Positions 18,888 through 28,956 of a stretch of DNA of 64,000 nt are shown piece by piece. Each line of letters opens with the position of its first letter. Position 1 is the first letter of the stretch. The notes under the pieces are model-generated. The model ran no database searches. It was not told the DNA's origin and saw only the letters and a list, made by a program, of their open reading frames with translations. The translations under genes and the position numbers were made by a program. The DNA is from Streptomyces sp. NRRL F-6131 (GTDB taxonomy: Bacteria > Actinomycetota > Actinomycetes > Streptomycetales > Streptomycetaceae): positions 1 to 64,000 of the forward strand of contig JOHN01000045.1 in NCBI GenBank assembly GCA_000719695.1, given 5' to 3'.

Positions 18888-20285
18888 GTGAAGAGCGCCG
18901 TCGAGACTCTGAACCCGACCCGGGTTCGACTCACCGTCGAGGTGCCCTTCGAGGAGCTCAAGCCCAGCCTCGACGCGGCGTACAAGAAGATCAACCAGCA
19001 GGTCTCGGTCCCGGGCTTCCGCAAGGGCAAGATCCCGAACCGGGTCATCGACCAGCGTTTCGGTCGTGGCGCCGTGCTGGAGGAGGCCGTCAACGACGCC
19101 CTCCCGCGCTTCTACACGCAGGCCGTCGACGAGGGCAAGATCGAGGTCCTCGGCCAGCCCGACATCACCAACATCGAGGGTGTCGAGAAGATCGCCGACG
19201 GCGGCGACCTGAAGTTCACCGCCGAGGTGGACGTCCGTCCGGAGATCACCCTCCCGGACTTCTCGACCATCGAGGTCACCGTCGACCCGATCGTGGTCTC
19301 CGACGAGGACGTCGACAAGTCCCTGGAGCAGCTGCGCGAGCGCTTCTCCTCGGTCAAGGACGTCGAGCGCGCCGCCGCCGCCGGTGACATCGTCGTCGTC
19401 GACCTGGAGGCCAAGGTCGACGGCGAGGTGCCGGAGGACGGCACCGCCGCCGGCGTCAGCTACGAGATCGGCTCGGGCCGTCTGATCGACGGCATCGACG
19501 ACGCCGTCGTGGGCCTGGAGGCCGGTGGCACCGCCACCTTCTCCACCGAGCTCAAGGGCGGCACCCAGGCGGGCAAGACCTCCGAGGTCACCGTCAAGGT
19601 CACCGCCGTCCAGGAGAAGGAGCTGCCGGAGCTGGACGACGAGTTCGCCCAGCTGGCCAGCGAGTTCGACACCCTGGAGGAGCTGAAGGCCGACTCCCGC
19701 AAGCGCCTCGAGCGCATGAAGGAGTACGACCAGGCCACCCAGGCCCAGGAGAAGGTGCTGGACGCGCTGCTCGGCCTGGTCGAGATCGAGTTCCCGGAGA
19801 AGCTCCTCAAGGACGAGATCGAGACCCGCAAGCACAACCTCGAGCACCACCAGCTCGAGCCGATGGGCCTCACCCTCCCGGCGTACCTGGAGACCCAGGG
19901 CAAGTCGGAGGAGGAGTACCTCGCGGAGACCGAGGAGCAGGCGAAGAAGGGCATCAAGACCCAGTTCGTCCTGGACCAGATCGTCGCCGACGAGGAGCTC
20001 AACGTCTCCCAGGAGGAGCTGACCGAGCACCTCATCCGCCGCGCCGCCGGCTCGGGCCTCACCCCGGACCAGTTCGCCCAGCAGGTCGTCCAGGGCGGCC
20101 AGGTGCCGCTGCTGGTCGGCGAGGTCGCCCGCGGCAAGGCGCTGGCCACCGTGGTCGAGGCCGCCAAGGTCGTCGACACCGAGGGCAACGAGATCAACTT
20201 CGACGACGACGAGGCCGACGAGTCGGCCGAGACCGTCGAGGCCCCGGCCGCCGAGGCCGAGGCCGAGGAGAAGACCGAGGCCTGA
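18888..20285 (+). CDS. tig: Trigger factor
   Basis: 465-residue ribosome-bound chaperone. The N-terminal ribosome-binding domain carries the signature [10 protein letters not shown] (about residues 42-51). The FKBP-type prolyl isomerase domain lies at about 155-245 ([14 protein letters not shown]). The helical C-terminal chaperone domain follows, ending in a strongly acidic Glu/Ala tail. GTG 18888 follows aggag at 18875-18879; the frame is open upstream but lacks a better site. It is next to clpP1-clpP2-clpX, the usual arrangement that couples nascent-chain folding with proteolysis. It has its own terminator, so it is not co-transcribed with clpP1. Confidence 0.97.
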   Translation: MKSAVETLNPTRVRLTVEVPFEELKPSLDAAYKKINQQVSVPGFRKGKIPNRVIDQRFGRGAVLEEAVNDALPRFYTQAVDEGKIEVLGQPDITNIEGVEKIADGGDLKFTAEVDVRPEITLPDFSTIEVTVDPIVVSDEDVDKSLEQLRERFSSVKDVERAAAAGDIVVVDLEAKVDGEVPEDGTAAGVSYEIGSGRLIDGIDDAVVGLEAGGTATFSTELKGGTQAGKTSEVTVKVTAVQEKELPELDDEFAQLASEFDTLEELKADSRKRLERMKEYDQATQAQEKVLDALLGLVEIEFPEKLLKDEIETRKHNLEHHQLEPMGLTLPAYLETQGKSEEEYLAETEEQAKKGIKTQFVLDQIVADEELNVSQEELTEHLIRRAAGSGLTPDQFAQQVVQGGQVPLLVGEVARGKALATVVEAAKVVDTEGNEINFDDDEADESAETVEAPAAEAEAEEKTEA

Positions 20286-20323
20286 TCGCCGAGGTCGCCC
20301 CTCCCGCCCCGAGGCACGACAGT

Positions 20324-20353
20324 GGGCCCGGACGCCGTCAGGCGTCCGGGCCC
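20324..20353 (+). terminator. tig terminator
   Basis: Perfect 13-bp stem gggcccggacgcc / ggcgtccgggccc around gtca. Confidence 0.92.
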
Positions 20354-20428
20354 GCCGTGTTCCCGGGCCGCGTTCCCGCGCCGCGCCCGGTGTTCCCGGG
20401 CCCGGTGCCGCCGCGGCCGCGAACCCTG

Positions 20429-20486
20429 CGCTCACAGCGAACAGTTCTGCGTGAGGGATTCTGCGGCCCGGCCTGCGCGTTAGGGT
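20429..20486 (+). promoter_or_regulatory. ClgR box and promoter of clpP1-clpP2
   Basis: CGCTCACAGCGAAC (20429-20442) is, on the minus strand, GTTCGC-N5-GCG, an exact match to the ClgR activator motif. About 40 bp on, TTCTGC (20459-20464) and TAGGGT (20481-20486) fit -35 and -10 boxes with a 16-bp spacer. ClgR activates clpP1P2 in Streptomyces, so the placement upstream of -35 is what an activator needs. The following leader to GTG 20583 is about 90 nt. Confidence 0.82.
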
Positions 20487-20582
20487 CCATGGACAGCAAC
20501 AATCACGACGTGATACCCGGAAGCTGTGCGACACCGTGACGGCCGTGGAGCGACCGTCCAAATCGACTGAGCAGGTGGCTAA

Positions 20583-21221
20583 GTGACGTACCCGCAGATG
20601 CAGATGCCCGGCCCGATGGCGCCGCACGCCGCCTCTGGTGACGTGCTGGGCGGCCTCGGCGACCAGGTCTACAACCGGCTGCTCAACGAGCGGATCATCT
20701 TCCTCGGTCAGCAGGTCGACGACGACATCGCCAACAAGATCACCGCTCAGCTGCTGCTGCTGGCCGCGGACCCGGACAAGGACATCTTCCTCTACATCAA
20801 CTCCCCGGGCGGCTCGATCTCGGCCGGCATGGCGATCTACGACACCATGCAGTACATCAAGAACGACGTCGTCACGATCGCGATGGGCATGGCGGCCTCG
20901 ATGGGCCAGTTCCTGCTGACCGCCGGCGCCAAGGGCAAGCGCTTCTCGCTCCCGAACGCCAACATCCTCATGCACCAGCCGTCCGCCGGTCTGGGCGGTT
21001 CGGCCACCGACATCCGCATCCAGGCCGAGCAGCTGCTGCGCACCAAGAAGCGGATGTCCGAGCTCATCGCGTTCCACAGCGGCCAGTCCTTCGAGCAGAT
21101 CACCCAGGACTCCGACCGCGACCGCTGGTTCACGCCGGAAGAGGCCCTGGAGTACGGCCTGATCGACGCGATCATGCACAGCGCCGCGGACGTTCCCGGC
21201 GGCGGCGGCACCGGCGCCTGA
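20583..21221 (+). CDS. clpP1: ATP-dependent Clp protease proteolytic subunit ClpP1
   Basis: 212-residue serine peptidase of the Clp barrel. The catalytic Ser lies in GMAASMGQF (about 106) and His in LMHQPS (about 131), with the Asp further on. The handle region [13 protein letters not shown] is intact. GTG 20583 follows gcaggtgg. ClpP1 works as a mixed tetradecamer with ClpP2, fed by ClpX or ClpC. It is first of a two-gene operon, with the ClpP2 start 57 bp downstream. Confidence 0.96.
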   Translation: MTYPQMQMPGPMAPHAASGDVLGGLGDQVYNRLLNERIIFLGQQVDDDIANKITAQLLLLAADPDKDIFLYINSPGGSISAGMAIYDTMQYIKNDVVTIAMGMAASMGQFLLTAGAKGKRFSLPNANILMHQPSAGLGGSATDIRIQAEQLLRTKKRMSELIAFHSGQSFEQITQDSDRDRWFTPEEALEYGLIDAIMHSAADVPGGGGTGA

Positions 21222-21277
21222 GCCCCGACCGGGCCCACGAGACCACAGCCACAACGCTCCGGAGGACCAGAACACCC

Positions 21278-21940
21278 ATGAACATCCCCAGCCTGTCGGC
21301 CGCCAAGGCCCGCGTCGAGGACATGCGCGCGGAGGGCCGCTACATCGTCCCGCGCTTCGTCGAGCGCACCTCGCAGGGCATCCGTGAGTACGACCCGTAC
21401 GCCAAGCTGTTCGAGGAGCGCATCATCTTCCTCGGCTCCCAGGTGGACGACGTGTCGGCCAACGACATCATGGCGCAGCTGCTGTGCCTGGAGTCGATGG
21501 ACCCGGACCGCGAGATCCAGATGTACATCAACTCGCCCGGCGGCTCGTTCACGGCCCTGACGGCCATCTACGACACCATGCAGTACGTCAAGCCGGACAT
21601 CACCACCGTCTGCATGGGTCAGGCGGCCTCGGCGGCGGCCGTGCTGCTCGCGGCCGGCACCCCCGGCAAGCGGATGGCGCTGCCGAACGCCCGCATCCTG
21701 ATCCACCAGCCGTACACCGAGACCGGCCGCGGCCAGGTCTCCGACCTGGAGATCCAGGCCCGGGAGATCTTCCGGATGCGCGAGCAGCTGGAGGAGATGC
21801 TGTCGAAGCACTCCAACCGCAACGTCGAGCAGGTCCGCGACGACATCGAGCGCGACAAGATCCTCACGGCCGAGGAGGCCGTCGAGTACGGTCTGGTCGA
21901 CCTGGTCATCTCGACCCGCAAGGCCTCGCTGACCTCCTGA
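21278..21940 (+). CDS. clpP2: ATP-dependent Clp protease proteolytic subunit ClpP2
   Basis: 220 residues, paralogue of ClpP1 with a longer N-terminal extension ([19 protein letters not shown]). The catalytic Ser is in [10 protein letters not shown], His in LIHQPYTE. In actinobacteria the second ring usually makes the docking contact with the AAA+ partner. ATG 21278 follows ggagga at 21261-21266. It lies 235 bp ahead of clpX. Confidence 0.96.
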   Translation: MNIPSLSAAKARVEDMRAEGRYIVPRFVERTSQGIREYDPYAKLFEERIIFLGSQVDDVSANDIMAQLLCLESMDPDREIQMYINSPGGSFTALTAIYDTMQYVKPDITTVCMGQAASAAAVLLAAGTPGKRMALPNARILIHQPYTETGRGQVSDLEIQAREIFRMREQLEEMLSKHSNRNVEQVRDDIERDKILTAEEAVEYGLVDLVISTRKASLTS

Positions 21941-21959
21941 GGCCGGCACGCCCCCTCGC

Positions 21960-21975
21960 GGTCCGTCCTCGGACC
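21960..21975 (+). terminator. Small hairpin after clpP2
   Basis: ggtccg-tcct-cggacc is a perfect 6-bp stem 20 nt after the stop. It is short, so it may only reduce read-through into clpX. Confidence 0.4.
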
Positions 21976-22018
21976 CGGGGGGACCGGGGGCTGCTCCGAC
22001 GGCATCTGTTCGGTATCA

Positions 22019-22032
22019 ATTCGCCCAGGGCG
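22019..22032 (+). promoter_or_regulatory. Weak ClgR-like motif upstream of clpX
   Basis: ATTCGC-CCAGG-GCG differs from GTTCGC-N5-GCG in the first base. It lies about 145 bp before clpX, in a gap large enough for a separate promoter. One near-match to a short motif can occur by chance. Confidence 0.3.
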
Positions 22033-22175
22033 TAGGGCAGACCCGACGAAGAGGGCGGAATCGGCGGCTCGGCAGAGTACCGTCGGACAGTGAGACCGAT
22101 CGCCTCTGGCGTCGACGGTCCACAGCACCAGGCCCCGGAAACCCCGCGGGGCCCCTGGCGAAGGGGAAGCACCTC

Positions 22176-23465
<1,290 letters not shown>

Positions 23466-23512
23466 CCCCACCGACACGCCGGTCCGGTCCCCGCCCGGGG
23501 CCCGGGCGGGCA

Positions 23513-23555
23513 CGAGGGCCCCGGTACCGCCTCCGCGGCGGCACCGGGGCCCTCG
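23513..23555 (+). terminator. clpX terminator
   Basis: cgagggccccggt-a-ccgcc pairs with ggcgg-c-accggggccctcg around tccgc, one internal mismatch. Confidence 0.88.
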
Positions 23556-23633
23556 TCGTCCGGCCCCGGCCCCTCGTCGTCCGGTCGCCCGGCCCCGTCG
23601 CCCGGCCCCGTCGTCCGGCCGCCCGGCGGGTCC
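23551..23633. repeat. Degenerate GC repeats between clpX and valS
   Basis: cctcgtcgtccggccccggc and variants of cgcccggccccgt recur four to five times without exact periodicity. They have no coding signal. Confidence 0.5.
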
Positions 23634-23659
23634 GCGGCGTCCGGGGGTGAAAGGCGTTC

Positions 23660-23687
23660 GTAACCGGGTTCCCGGGTTACGTAAACT
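23660..23687 (+). promoter_or_regulatory. valS promoter with overlapping inverted repeat
   Basis: GTAACCGGGTTCCCGGGTTAC (21 bp, shown here as arms GTAACCGGG / CCGGGTTAC) at 23660-23680 is an imperfect palindrome directly before TAAACT (23682-23687), a good -10 box seven nt ahead of the GTG start. No ribosome site exists, so the message is probably leaderless and the palindrome, lying across the -10/-35 spacer, is a candidate repressor site. Confidence 0.5.
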
Positions 23688-23694
23688 GTCCGTC

Positions 23695-26334
23695 GTGACC
23701 GACACCACGAACCAGCGCCCCGCGAACACACCCGCCGGGGACGACGCAGCCACCCTCCCGACGACCTACGCTCCGGCGGACGTAGAGGGCGAGCTGTACG
23801 AGCGCTGGGTAGAGCGCGGTTACTTCACCGCCGACGCCAAGAGCGACAAGCCCCCGTACACCATCGTCATCCCCCCGCCGAACGTCACCGGCTCGCTGCA
23901 CCTGGGCCACGCCTTCGAGCACACGCTGATCGACGCCCTGGTCCGCCGCAAGCGGATGCAGGGGTACGAGGCGCTGTGGCAGCCCGGCATGGACCACGCC
24001 GGCATCGCCACCCAGAACGTCGTCGAGCGCGAGCTCGCCAAGGAGGGCAAGTCCCGCCACGACCTGGGCCGCGAGGCGTTCGTCGAGCGGGTCTGGCAGT
24101 GGAAGGCGGAGTCCGGCGGCCAGATCTCCGGCCAGATGCGCCGGCTCGGCGACGGCGTCGACTGGTCGCGCGAGCGCTTCACCATGGACGAGGGCCTCTC
24201 GCAGGCCGTCCAGACCATCTTCAAGAAGCTCTTCGACGACGAGCTGATCTACCGCGCCGAGCGGATCATCAACTGGTGCCCGCGCTGCCTGACCGCCATC
24301 TCGGACATCGAGGTGGAGTACCAGGACGACGACGGCGAGCTGGTCTCGATCCGCTACGGCGAGGGCGAGAACGCCATCGTCGTCGCCACCACCCGCGCCG
24401 AGACGATGCTCGGTGACACCGCGGTCGCCGTCCACCCGGACGACGAGCGCTACCGGCACCTGGTCGGCACCGAGATCGAGCTGCCGCTCACCGGCCGCCG
24501 GATCCCGATCGTCGCCGACGAGCACGTCGACCCGGAGTTCGGCACCGGCGCCGTCAAGGTGACCCCGGCGCACGACCCCAACGACTTCGAGATCGGCCAG
24601 CGCCACGGCCTGCCGAACATCGCGGTCATGGACGAGCACGCGGTGATCACCGCGCACGGCCCGTTCCTGGGCCTGGACCGGCTGGAGGCCCGCTCGGCGA
24701 TCGTCGCCGCGCTGCGCGCCGAGGGCCGGATCGTCGCGGAGAAGCGCCCGTACGTCCACTCGGTGGGCCACTGCTCGCGCTGCAAGACCACCATCGAGCC
24801 GCGGCTGTCGATGCAGTGGTGGGTCAAGGTCGGCCCGCTGGCCCAGGCGGCCGGCGACGCCGTCCGCGACGGCCGGGTCAAGATCCACCCGCAGGAGATG
24901 GAGAAGCGCTACTTCGACTGGGTGGACAACCTGCACGACTGGTGCATCTCGCGCCAGCTGTGGTGGGGCCACCGGATCCCGGTCTGGTACGGCCCGAACG
25001 GCGAGATCGTCTGCGTCGGCCCGGACGAGCAGCCGCCGACCGGCGAGGGCTGGCACCAGGACACCGACGTCCTCGACACCTGGTTCTCCTCCGGCCTGTG
25101 GCCGTTCTCCACGCTCGGCTGGCCGGAGCGGACCGAGAGCCTCGCGAAGTTCTACCCGAACTCCGTCCTGGTCACCGGCTACGACATCCTGTTCTTCTGG
25201 GTCGCCCGGATGATGATGTTCGGGCTCTACGCGATGGACGGCACCCCGCCGTTCCACACCATCGCGCTGCACGGCATGGTCCGTGACCAGAACGGCAAGA
25301 AGATGTCGAAGTCCTTCGGCAACGTCGTCAACCCGCTGGACTGGATGGACAAGTACGGCTCGGACGCGTTGCGGTTCACGCTGGCCCGCGGCGCCAACCC
25401 CGGCGTCGACGTCCCGATCGGCGAGGACTGGGTCCAGGCGGCCCGCAACTTCGCCAACAAGATCTGGAACGCGACCCGGTTCGCGCTGATGAACGGCGCC
25501 ACCGTCGAGGGCCCGCTGCCCGCGGCGGAGGAGCTGACGGCGGCCGACCGCTGGATCCTGTCGCGGCTGAACAGCACGGTCGCCGAGGTGGACGCGCTCT
25601 ACGACGACTACCAGTTCTCCAAGCTCTCCGAGGCGCTCTACCACTTCGCCTGGGACGAGGTCTTCGACTGGTACGTGGAGCTCTCCAAGACCACCCTGGC
25701 CAAGGGCGGCCCGCAGGCCGACGCCGCGCGCCGGGTCCTCGGCGAGGTCCTCGACGTCACGCTGCGGCTGCTCCACCCGATCGTGCCGTTCGTCACCGAG
25801 ACGCTCTGGACCACGCTCACCGGAGCGGAGTCGGTCGTCATCGCCGACTGGCCGCAGGACAGCGGCTTCCGCGACGCCGCGGCCGAGACGGAGATCGCCA
25901 CGCTGCAGCGGGTGGTCACCGAGGTGCGCCGGTTCCGCACCGACCAGGGCCTGAAGCCGGGCCAGAAGGTCCCGGCCCGACTGGACCTGGCCGGCACCGA
26001 GCTCGCCGTCCACGAGGACGCGATCCGCTCGCTGCTGCGCCTGACCGTGCCGGAGGAGGGCTTCGCGGCCACCGCCTCGCTGCCGGTCGCCGGCGCCACC
26101 GTGGCGCTCGACCTGTCCGGCACCATCGACGTCGGGGCCGAGCGCAAGCGCCTGGCCAAGGACCTCGCGGCGGCCGAGAAGGAGAAGGCCCAGACCGGCG
26201 CCAAGCTCGGCAACGAGGCCTTCCTCGCCAAGGCACCGGACGACGTGGTCGCCAAGATCCGGACCCGCCAGGAGGCCGCCGAGGCCGACATCGCCCGGAT
26301 CACCGCCCAGCTGGCGGCGCTGCCGCAGGGCTGA
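23695..26334 (+). CDS. valS: Valyl-tRNA synthetase
   Basis: 879-residue class I synthetase charging tRNA-Val. HLGH is at residues 69-72 after PPPNVTGS. The CP1 editing domain follows, KMSKS is at about 535, and a C-terminal coiled-coil arm ([16 protein letters not shown]) binds tRNA. GTG 23695 is selected because the conserved sequence begins soon after; the frame is open a little further upstream, but TAAACT lies seven nt before this GTG. In S. coelicolor valS and folC are, from memory, near neighbours; here a chitinase and a glycosyltransferase operon lie between them. Confidence 0.97.
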   Translation: MTDTTNQRPANTPAGDDAATLPTTYAPADVEGELYERWVERGYFTADAKSDKPPYTIVIPPPNVTGSLHLGHAFEHTLIDALVRRKRMQGYEALWQPGMDHAGIATQNVVERELAKEGKSRHDLGREAFVERVWQWKAESGGQISGQMRRLGDGVDWSRERFTMDEGLSQAVQTIFKKLFDDELIYRAERIINWCPRCLTAISDIEVEYQDDDGELVSIRYGEGENAIVVATTRAETMLGDTAVAVHPDDERYRHLVGTEIELPLTGRRIPIVADEHVDPEFGTGAVKVTPAHDPNDFEIGQRHGLPNIAVMDEHAVITAHGPFLGLDRLEARSAIVAALRAEGRIVAEKRPYVHSVGHCSRCKTTIEPRLSMQWWVKVGPLAQAAGDAVRDGRVKIHPQEMEKRYFDWVDNLHDWCISRQLWWGHRIPVWYGPNGEIVCVGPDEQPPTGEGWHQDTDVLDTWFSSGLWPFSTLGWPERTESLAKFYPNSVLVTGYDILFFWVARMMMFGLYAMDGTPPFHTIALHGMVRDQNGKKMSKSFGNVVNPLDWMDKYGSDALRFTLARGANPGVDVPIGEDWVQAARNFANKIWNATRFALMNGATVEGPLPAAEELTAADRWILSRLNSTVAEVDALYDDYQFSKLSEALYHFAWDEVFDWYVELSKTTLAKGGPQADAARRVLGEVLDVTLRLLHPIVPFVTETLWTTLTGAESVVIADWPQDSGFRDAAAETEIATLQRVVTEVRRFRTDQGLKPGQKVPARLDLAGTELAVHEDAIRSLLRLTVPEEGFAATASLPVAGATVALDLSGTIDVGAERKRLAKDLAAAEKEKAQTGAKLGNEAFLAKAPDDVVAKIRTRQEAAEADIARITAQLAALPQG

Positions 26335-26352
26335 CCCGCCGACGGTTCCACC

Positions 26353-26395
26353 GGAGCCGCACCCCGCCGAGGCGGGGTGCGGCTCCGCCGTTTTT
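26353..26395 (+). terminator. valS terminator with T run
   Basis: 16-bp stem ggagccgcaccccgcc / ggcggggtgcggctcc closing on GA, then gccgtttttcc. It is the most canonical intrinsic terminator in the window. Confidence 0.95.
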
Positions 26396-26642
26396 CCGGA
26401 CACCGGGCAAGTCGGCCGGCCGGGTCGGTCGCATTAGTCGGGCAAGTCTGCCAATCCGACCTACCAATAGCCCAATCCGTTGCTCCCTTCCGGCGAATAT
26501 TCATCCTGGACCGGGTGAGGTCCTATTCCGCTCGAATTCATTCAGGTCTTGCCCGCGCGGGTTCGCGGAAGTTTGCAGGTCGGATGTGTACGGTGTGCTT
26601 CGAGTTCCGGAGAGCCAGGAGAGCCAGGAGCGACGGGAGGGC
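26396..26642. other. AT-richer promoter region before the 26643 gene
   Basis: Unusually low GC for this chromosome (for example ggcgaatattcatcct and cgaattcattcagg). It must contain the promoter of the downstream gene, but several TANNNT hexamers compete, so I do not name one. ccaatccgacctaccaatagcccaatccg holds two ccaatccg copies. Confidence 0.5.
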
Positions 26643-27176
26643 ATGGGCGTGGTGGTGACCGAGGTGTTGGTCGACGAACTGCCTGCCGAGGCGGTCGAGG
26701 AGGCCAAGGCGCGGGCGGCGACCCTGCTGCTCGCCTTCCGGCACGGCAACCAGCTCGCGTTCGACGACGCGCTGGACCGGCTGCTGGAGGAGCACGTCGA
26801 GCGCGAGGTGACCACGCTGCTCACCTGGATCGCCGCCGAGGCGGTCCGCAAGGCCTACGCGCCCGAGGTCGGCGACCGGGTGCTGCGGTCGATGGCCCGG
26901 CGGGCTCCGAGCGACACCGGCGCGGTGCTCGTTGACGAGGACGGCGTGGACGCGGCCCGGCTGATCGAGGCGGTCGCGGCCGGCGAGGTGGCGGAGGTCC
27001 GCGGCCTGGTCGCCGCCACCCCCGACACCACCTTCCTGCTCGGCGGGCTGCTCCAGGGCGTGGCGATGATGCTGCCGCTGCTGCCGGAGGGCGAGCTGGC
27101 CGAGATCACCGCCGAGCTGCGCCGTCGGCACGGCGGGGTGCCCGCGGGTGTGCCGGAGGCCCGGTCCGGGGTCTGA
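26643..27176 (+). CDS. Hypothetical protein, helical
   Basis: 177 residues, no family recognised. It is Ala/Glu/Leu-rich and predicted mostly helical (EEAKARAATLLLAFRHGNQ, LIEAVAAGEVAEVRGLVAA); the repeating pattern could be two antiparallel helix pairs. It has no signal peptide and no cysteines, and only one hydrophobic patch (FLLGGLLQGVAMMLPLLPEG), too short and mixed for a sure membrane segment. ATG 26643 follows gggagg at 26635-26640. The AT-rich upstream region is unlike its neighbours and suggests separate regulation or past insertion. Confidence 0.7.
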   Translation: MGVVVTEVLVDELPAEAVEEAKARAATLLLAFRHGNQLAFDDALDRLLEEHVEREVTTLLTWIAAEAVRKAYAPEVGDRVLRSMARRAPSDTGAVLVDEDGVDAARLIEAVAAGEVAEVRGLVAATPDTTFLLGGLLQGVAMMLPLLPEGELAEITAELRRRHGGVPAGVPEARSGV

Positions 27177-27205
27177 ACCCCGTCCGGGCCCGCGGCGAGA
27201 CCCGA

Positions 27206-27223
27206 CTTCCCGTCTCCGGGAAG
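27206..27223. terminator. Small hairpin between convergent genes
   Basis: cttccc-gtctcc-gggaag lies between the stop codons of the hypothetical gene and the second chitinase. Weak by length. Confidence 0.35.
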
Positions 27224-27240
27224 GCGGGGCGGCACGCCGG

Positions 27241-28773
27241 TTACGGCATCGCGTGCAGGTGCGAGCCGACGGTGGAGGCGATGCCGCCACCGGCCTTGGC
27301 GTCCCAGTTGGTCGACCAGGTCATGGCCCCGCCGATCCCGGGCCACTTGGTGTCGGGCTTGAAGCTGCCGCAGTTGGTGCCGGCCGCCAGGCAGTCCAGC
27401 GCGTTGTTGACCACGGCGGGGCTGACGTAGCCGCCGCCCGCCGCGCTGGTGGAGGCCGGTACGCCGAGGCCCACCTGGTCGGGCCGCAGTCCGCCCTTGA
27501 GCTGGATGCAGGCCAGCCCGGTGAGGAAGTTGACGGTGCCCTGGGAGTAGACCTGCCCGTCGCAGCCCAGCATCGCGCCGGAGTTGTAGTACTGCATGTT
27601 GACGATGGTGAGGATGTCCTTCACGTTCAGCGCCAGCTTGAAGTACTCCGCGCCGGTCGACTGCATGTCGATGGTCTGCGGCGCCATGGTGAGGGTGAAG
27701 CCGGAGCCCGCCCTGGCCGCCAGGGTGTGCAGCGCCTGGCCCATCCAGGTGGAGCTGACGCCGTTCTCCAGGTCGATGTCGACGCCGTCGAAGCCGTAGG
27801 CCTGCATCAGCGACCAGGCGCTGTTGGCGAAGTTGGTGGCGGAGGCGGAGCTGTTGACGGACACCGTGCCCTTCTCGCCGCCGACCGACAGGATCACCTT
27901 CTTGCCGGCCGCCTTCTTGGCCGCGATGTCGGCCTTGAACTGCGCCTCGGTGTAGCCGCCGAGCCGGGAGGAGAGCGTCGGGTCCAGGGCGAAGCCCAGG
28001 CCGCCGGGCGTGCCGGTGGCCTCCGCGAAGGAGACCGCGATGATGTCGTACGCGGCGGGGACGTCGCTGATCCGCTGCACGGTGGCGCCGTTGTCGAAGT
28101 TCTGCCAGTACCCGGTGAGCAGGTGCCTGGTCGGCGGCCGGGGCGTGGTGGCGGTGGGGGAGGGCGTGGTGGTGTCGGTGGGCGACGGGCCGACCGTGCC
28201 GGTCGGGGTGGGACTGGTCGCGGTCGGGGACGGCTTGGGGTCGCCCGGGCCGAGCAGGGACACGTCGTCGGCCAGGAAGGCCGGCTGTCCGTACCAGCCG
28301 TGCAGGTAGACGGTGACGCTGGTGGTCGCGGCGCCGGTGGTGAAGGTGGTGCTGAGCCTGGACCAGCCGGTGCCGCCGGGGGTCCAGGTGCTCGGATCGG
28401 TGCCGCCGGTGCCGCGGGCGCCGAGGTAGACGTACGAGCCCTGGACCCAGCTGCTCAGCGTGTACGTCGACGAGGGCCTGACCGTGACGGTCTGGGTGCA
28501 CTCGCCGGTGGCGCTGCCGCTCGGGGTGGAGCGCAGCGCGCCGGTCCCGGAGTGCACGGTGGCGGTCTCCGGCGCGCCGGCCGCGCAGGTCCAGCCGTTG
28601 AGGCGGTTGGCGTCCTCGAAGCCGCCGTTGCTGACGAGTTCGACGTCGGTGGGGGCGGCGTGGGCGCCCGCGCCGCCGGCGACGACCAGGCCGCCGAGGC
28701 CGAGGGCGACGGCGGTGGCGCCGGCGAGCAGCGAGTGGACGGCGCGCGGGCGCCGGTGGGAGGCAGGTGGCAT
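27241..28773 (-). CDS. Secreted chitinase with N-terminal carbohydrate-binding domain (GH18)
   Basis: 510 residues. In order: signal peptide ([18 protein letters not shown], cleavage near AHA-AP); a beta-sandwich of CBM4/9 type starting VELVSNGGFEDANRLNGW, about residues 43-175; a Thr/Pro/Ser linker (PSPTATSPTPTGTVGPS) to about 215; and a GH18 barrel with GYWQNFDNGA, ILSVGGEKG and the catalytic FDGVDIDLENG near residue 330. The catalytic DxxDxDxE is intact. This is the modular chitinase layout of Streptomyces. ATG 28773 has ggag upstream. The promoter contains a DasR-like box, so both chitinases here probably respond to GlcNAc. Confidence 0.92.
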   Translation of the reverse strand: MPPASHRRPRAVHSLLAGATAVALGLGGLVVAGGAGAHAAPTDVELVSNGGFEDANRLNGWTCAAGAPETATVHSGTGALRSTPSGSATGECTQTVTVRPSSTYTLSSWVQGSYVYLGARGTGGTDPSTWTPGGTGWSRLSTTFTTGAATTSVTVYLHGWYGQPAFLADDVSLLGPGDPKPSPTATSPTPTGTVGPSPTDTTTPSPTATTPRPPTRHLLTGYWQNFDNGATVQRISDVPAAYDIIAVSFAEATGTPGGLGFALDPTLSSRLGGYTEAQFKADIAAKKAAGKKVILSVGGEKGTVSVNSSASATNFANSAWSLMQAYGFDGVDIDLENGVSSTWMGQALHTLAARAGSGFTLTMAPQTIDMQSTGAEYFKLALNVKDILTIVNMQYYNSGAMLGCDGQVYSQGTVNFLTGLACIQLKGGLRPDQVGLGVPASTSAAGGGYVSPAVVNNALDCLAAGTNCGSFKPDTKWPGIGGAMTWSTNWDAKAGGGIASTVGSHLHAMP

Positions 28774-28900
28774 GGCTCCATCTCCGGTGGGGGAGGCCGG
28801 CGGTCCTCGTGGGGGAGGGCCGTCCGGGTGTCGACGGATCTGTGTGCGGGAGCTACCGACAACACAAGTCCCTGTCGGGGGAGGAGACTTGCCCTCACAA

Positions 28901-28927
28901 GGTGGAGTAGACCAATTCTGCTGTCAA
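28901..28927 (-). promoter_or_regulatory. DasR-like box and -35 region of the second chitinase
   Basis: On the minus strand ATTGGTCTACTCCACC (28916-28901) matches 12 of 16 dre positions. TTGACA (28927-28922) immediately upstream is a consensus -35 box, so the site covers the promoter spacer. It lies 128-143 bp before the start codon. Confidence 0.68.
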
Positions 28928-28956
28928 GAGGGCCGCGGGCCCGGCGGCCGTCCGGG

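Noticed and set aside
22019-22032. ClgR box for clpX as a firm call
   Set aside because: First base of the motif differs and a nine-base motif with a free spacer occurs by chance; kept only as a weak site.
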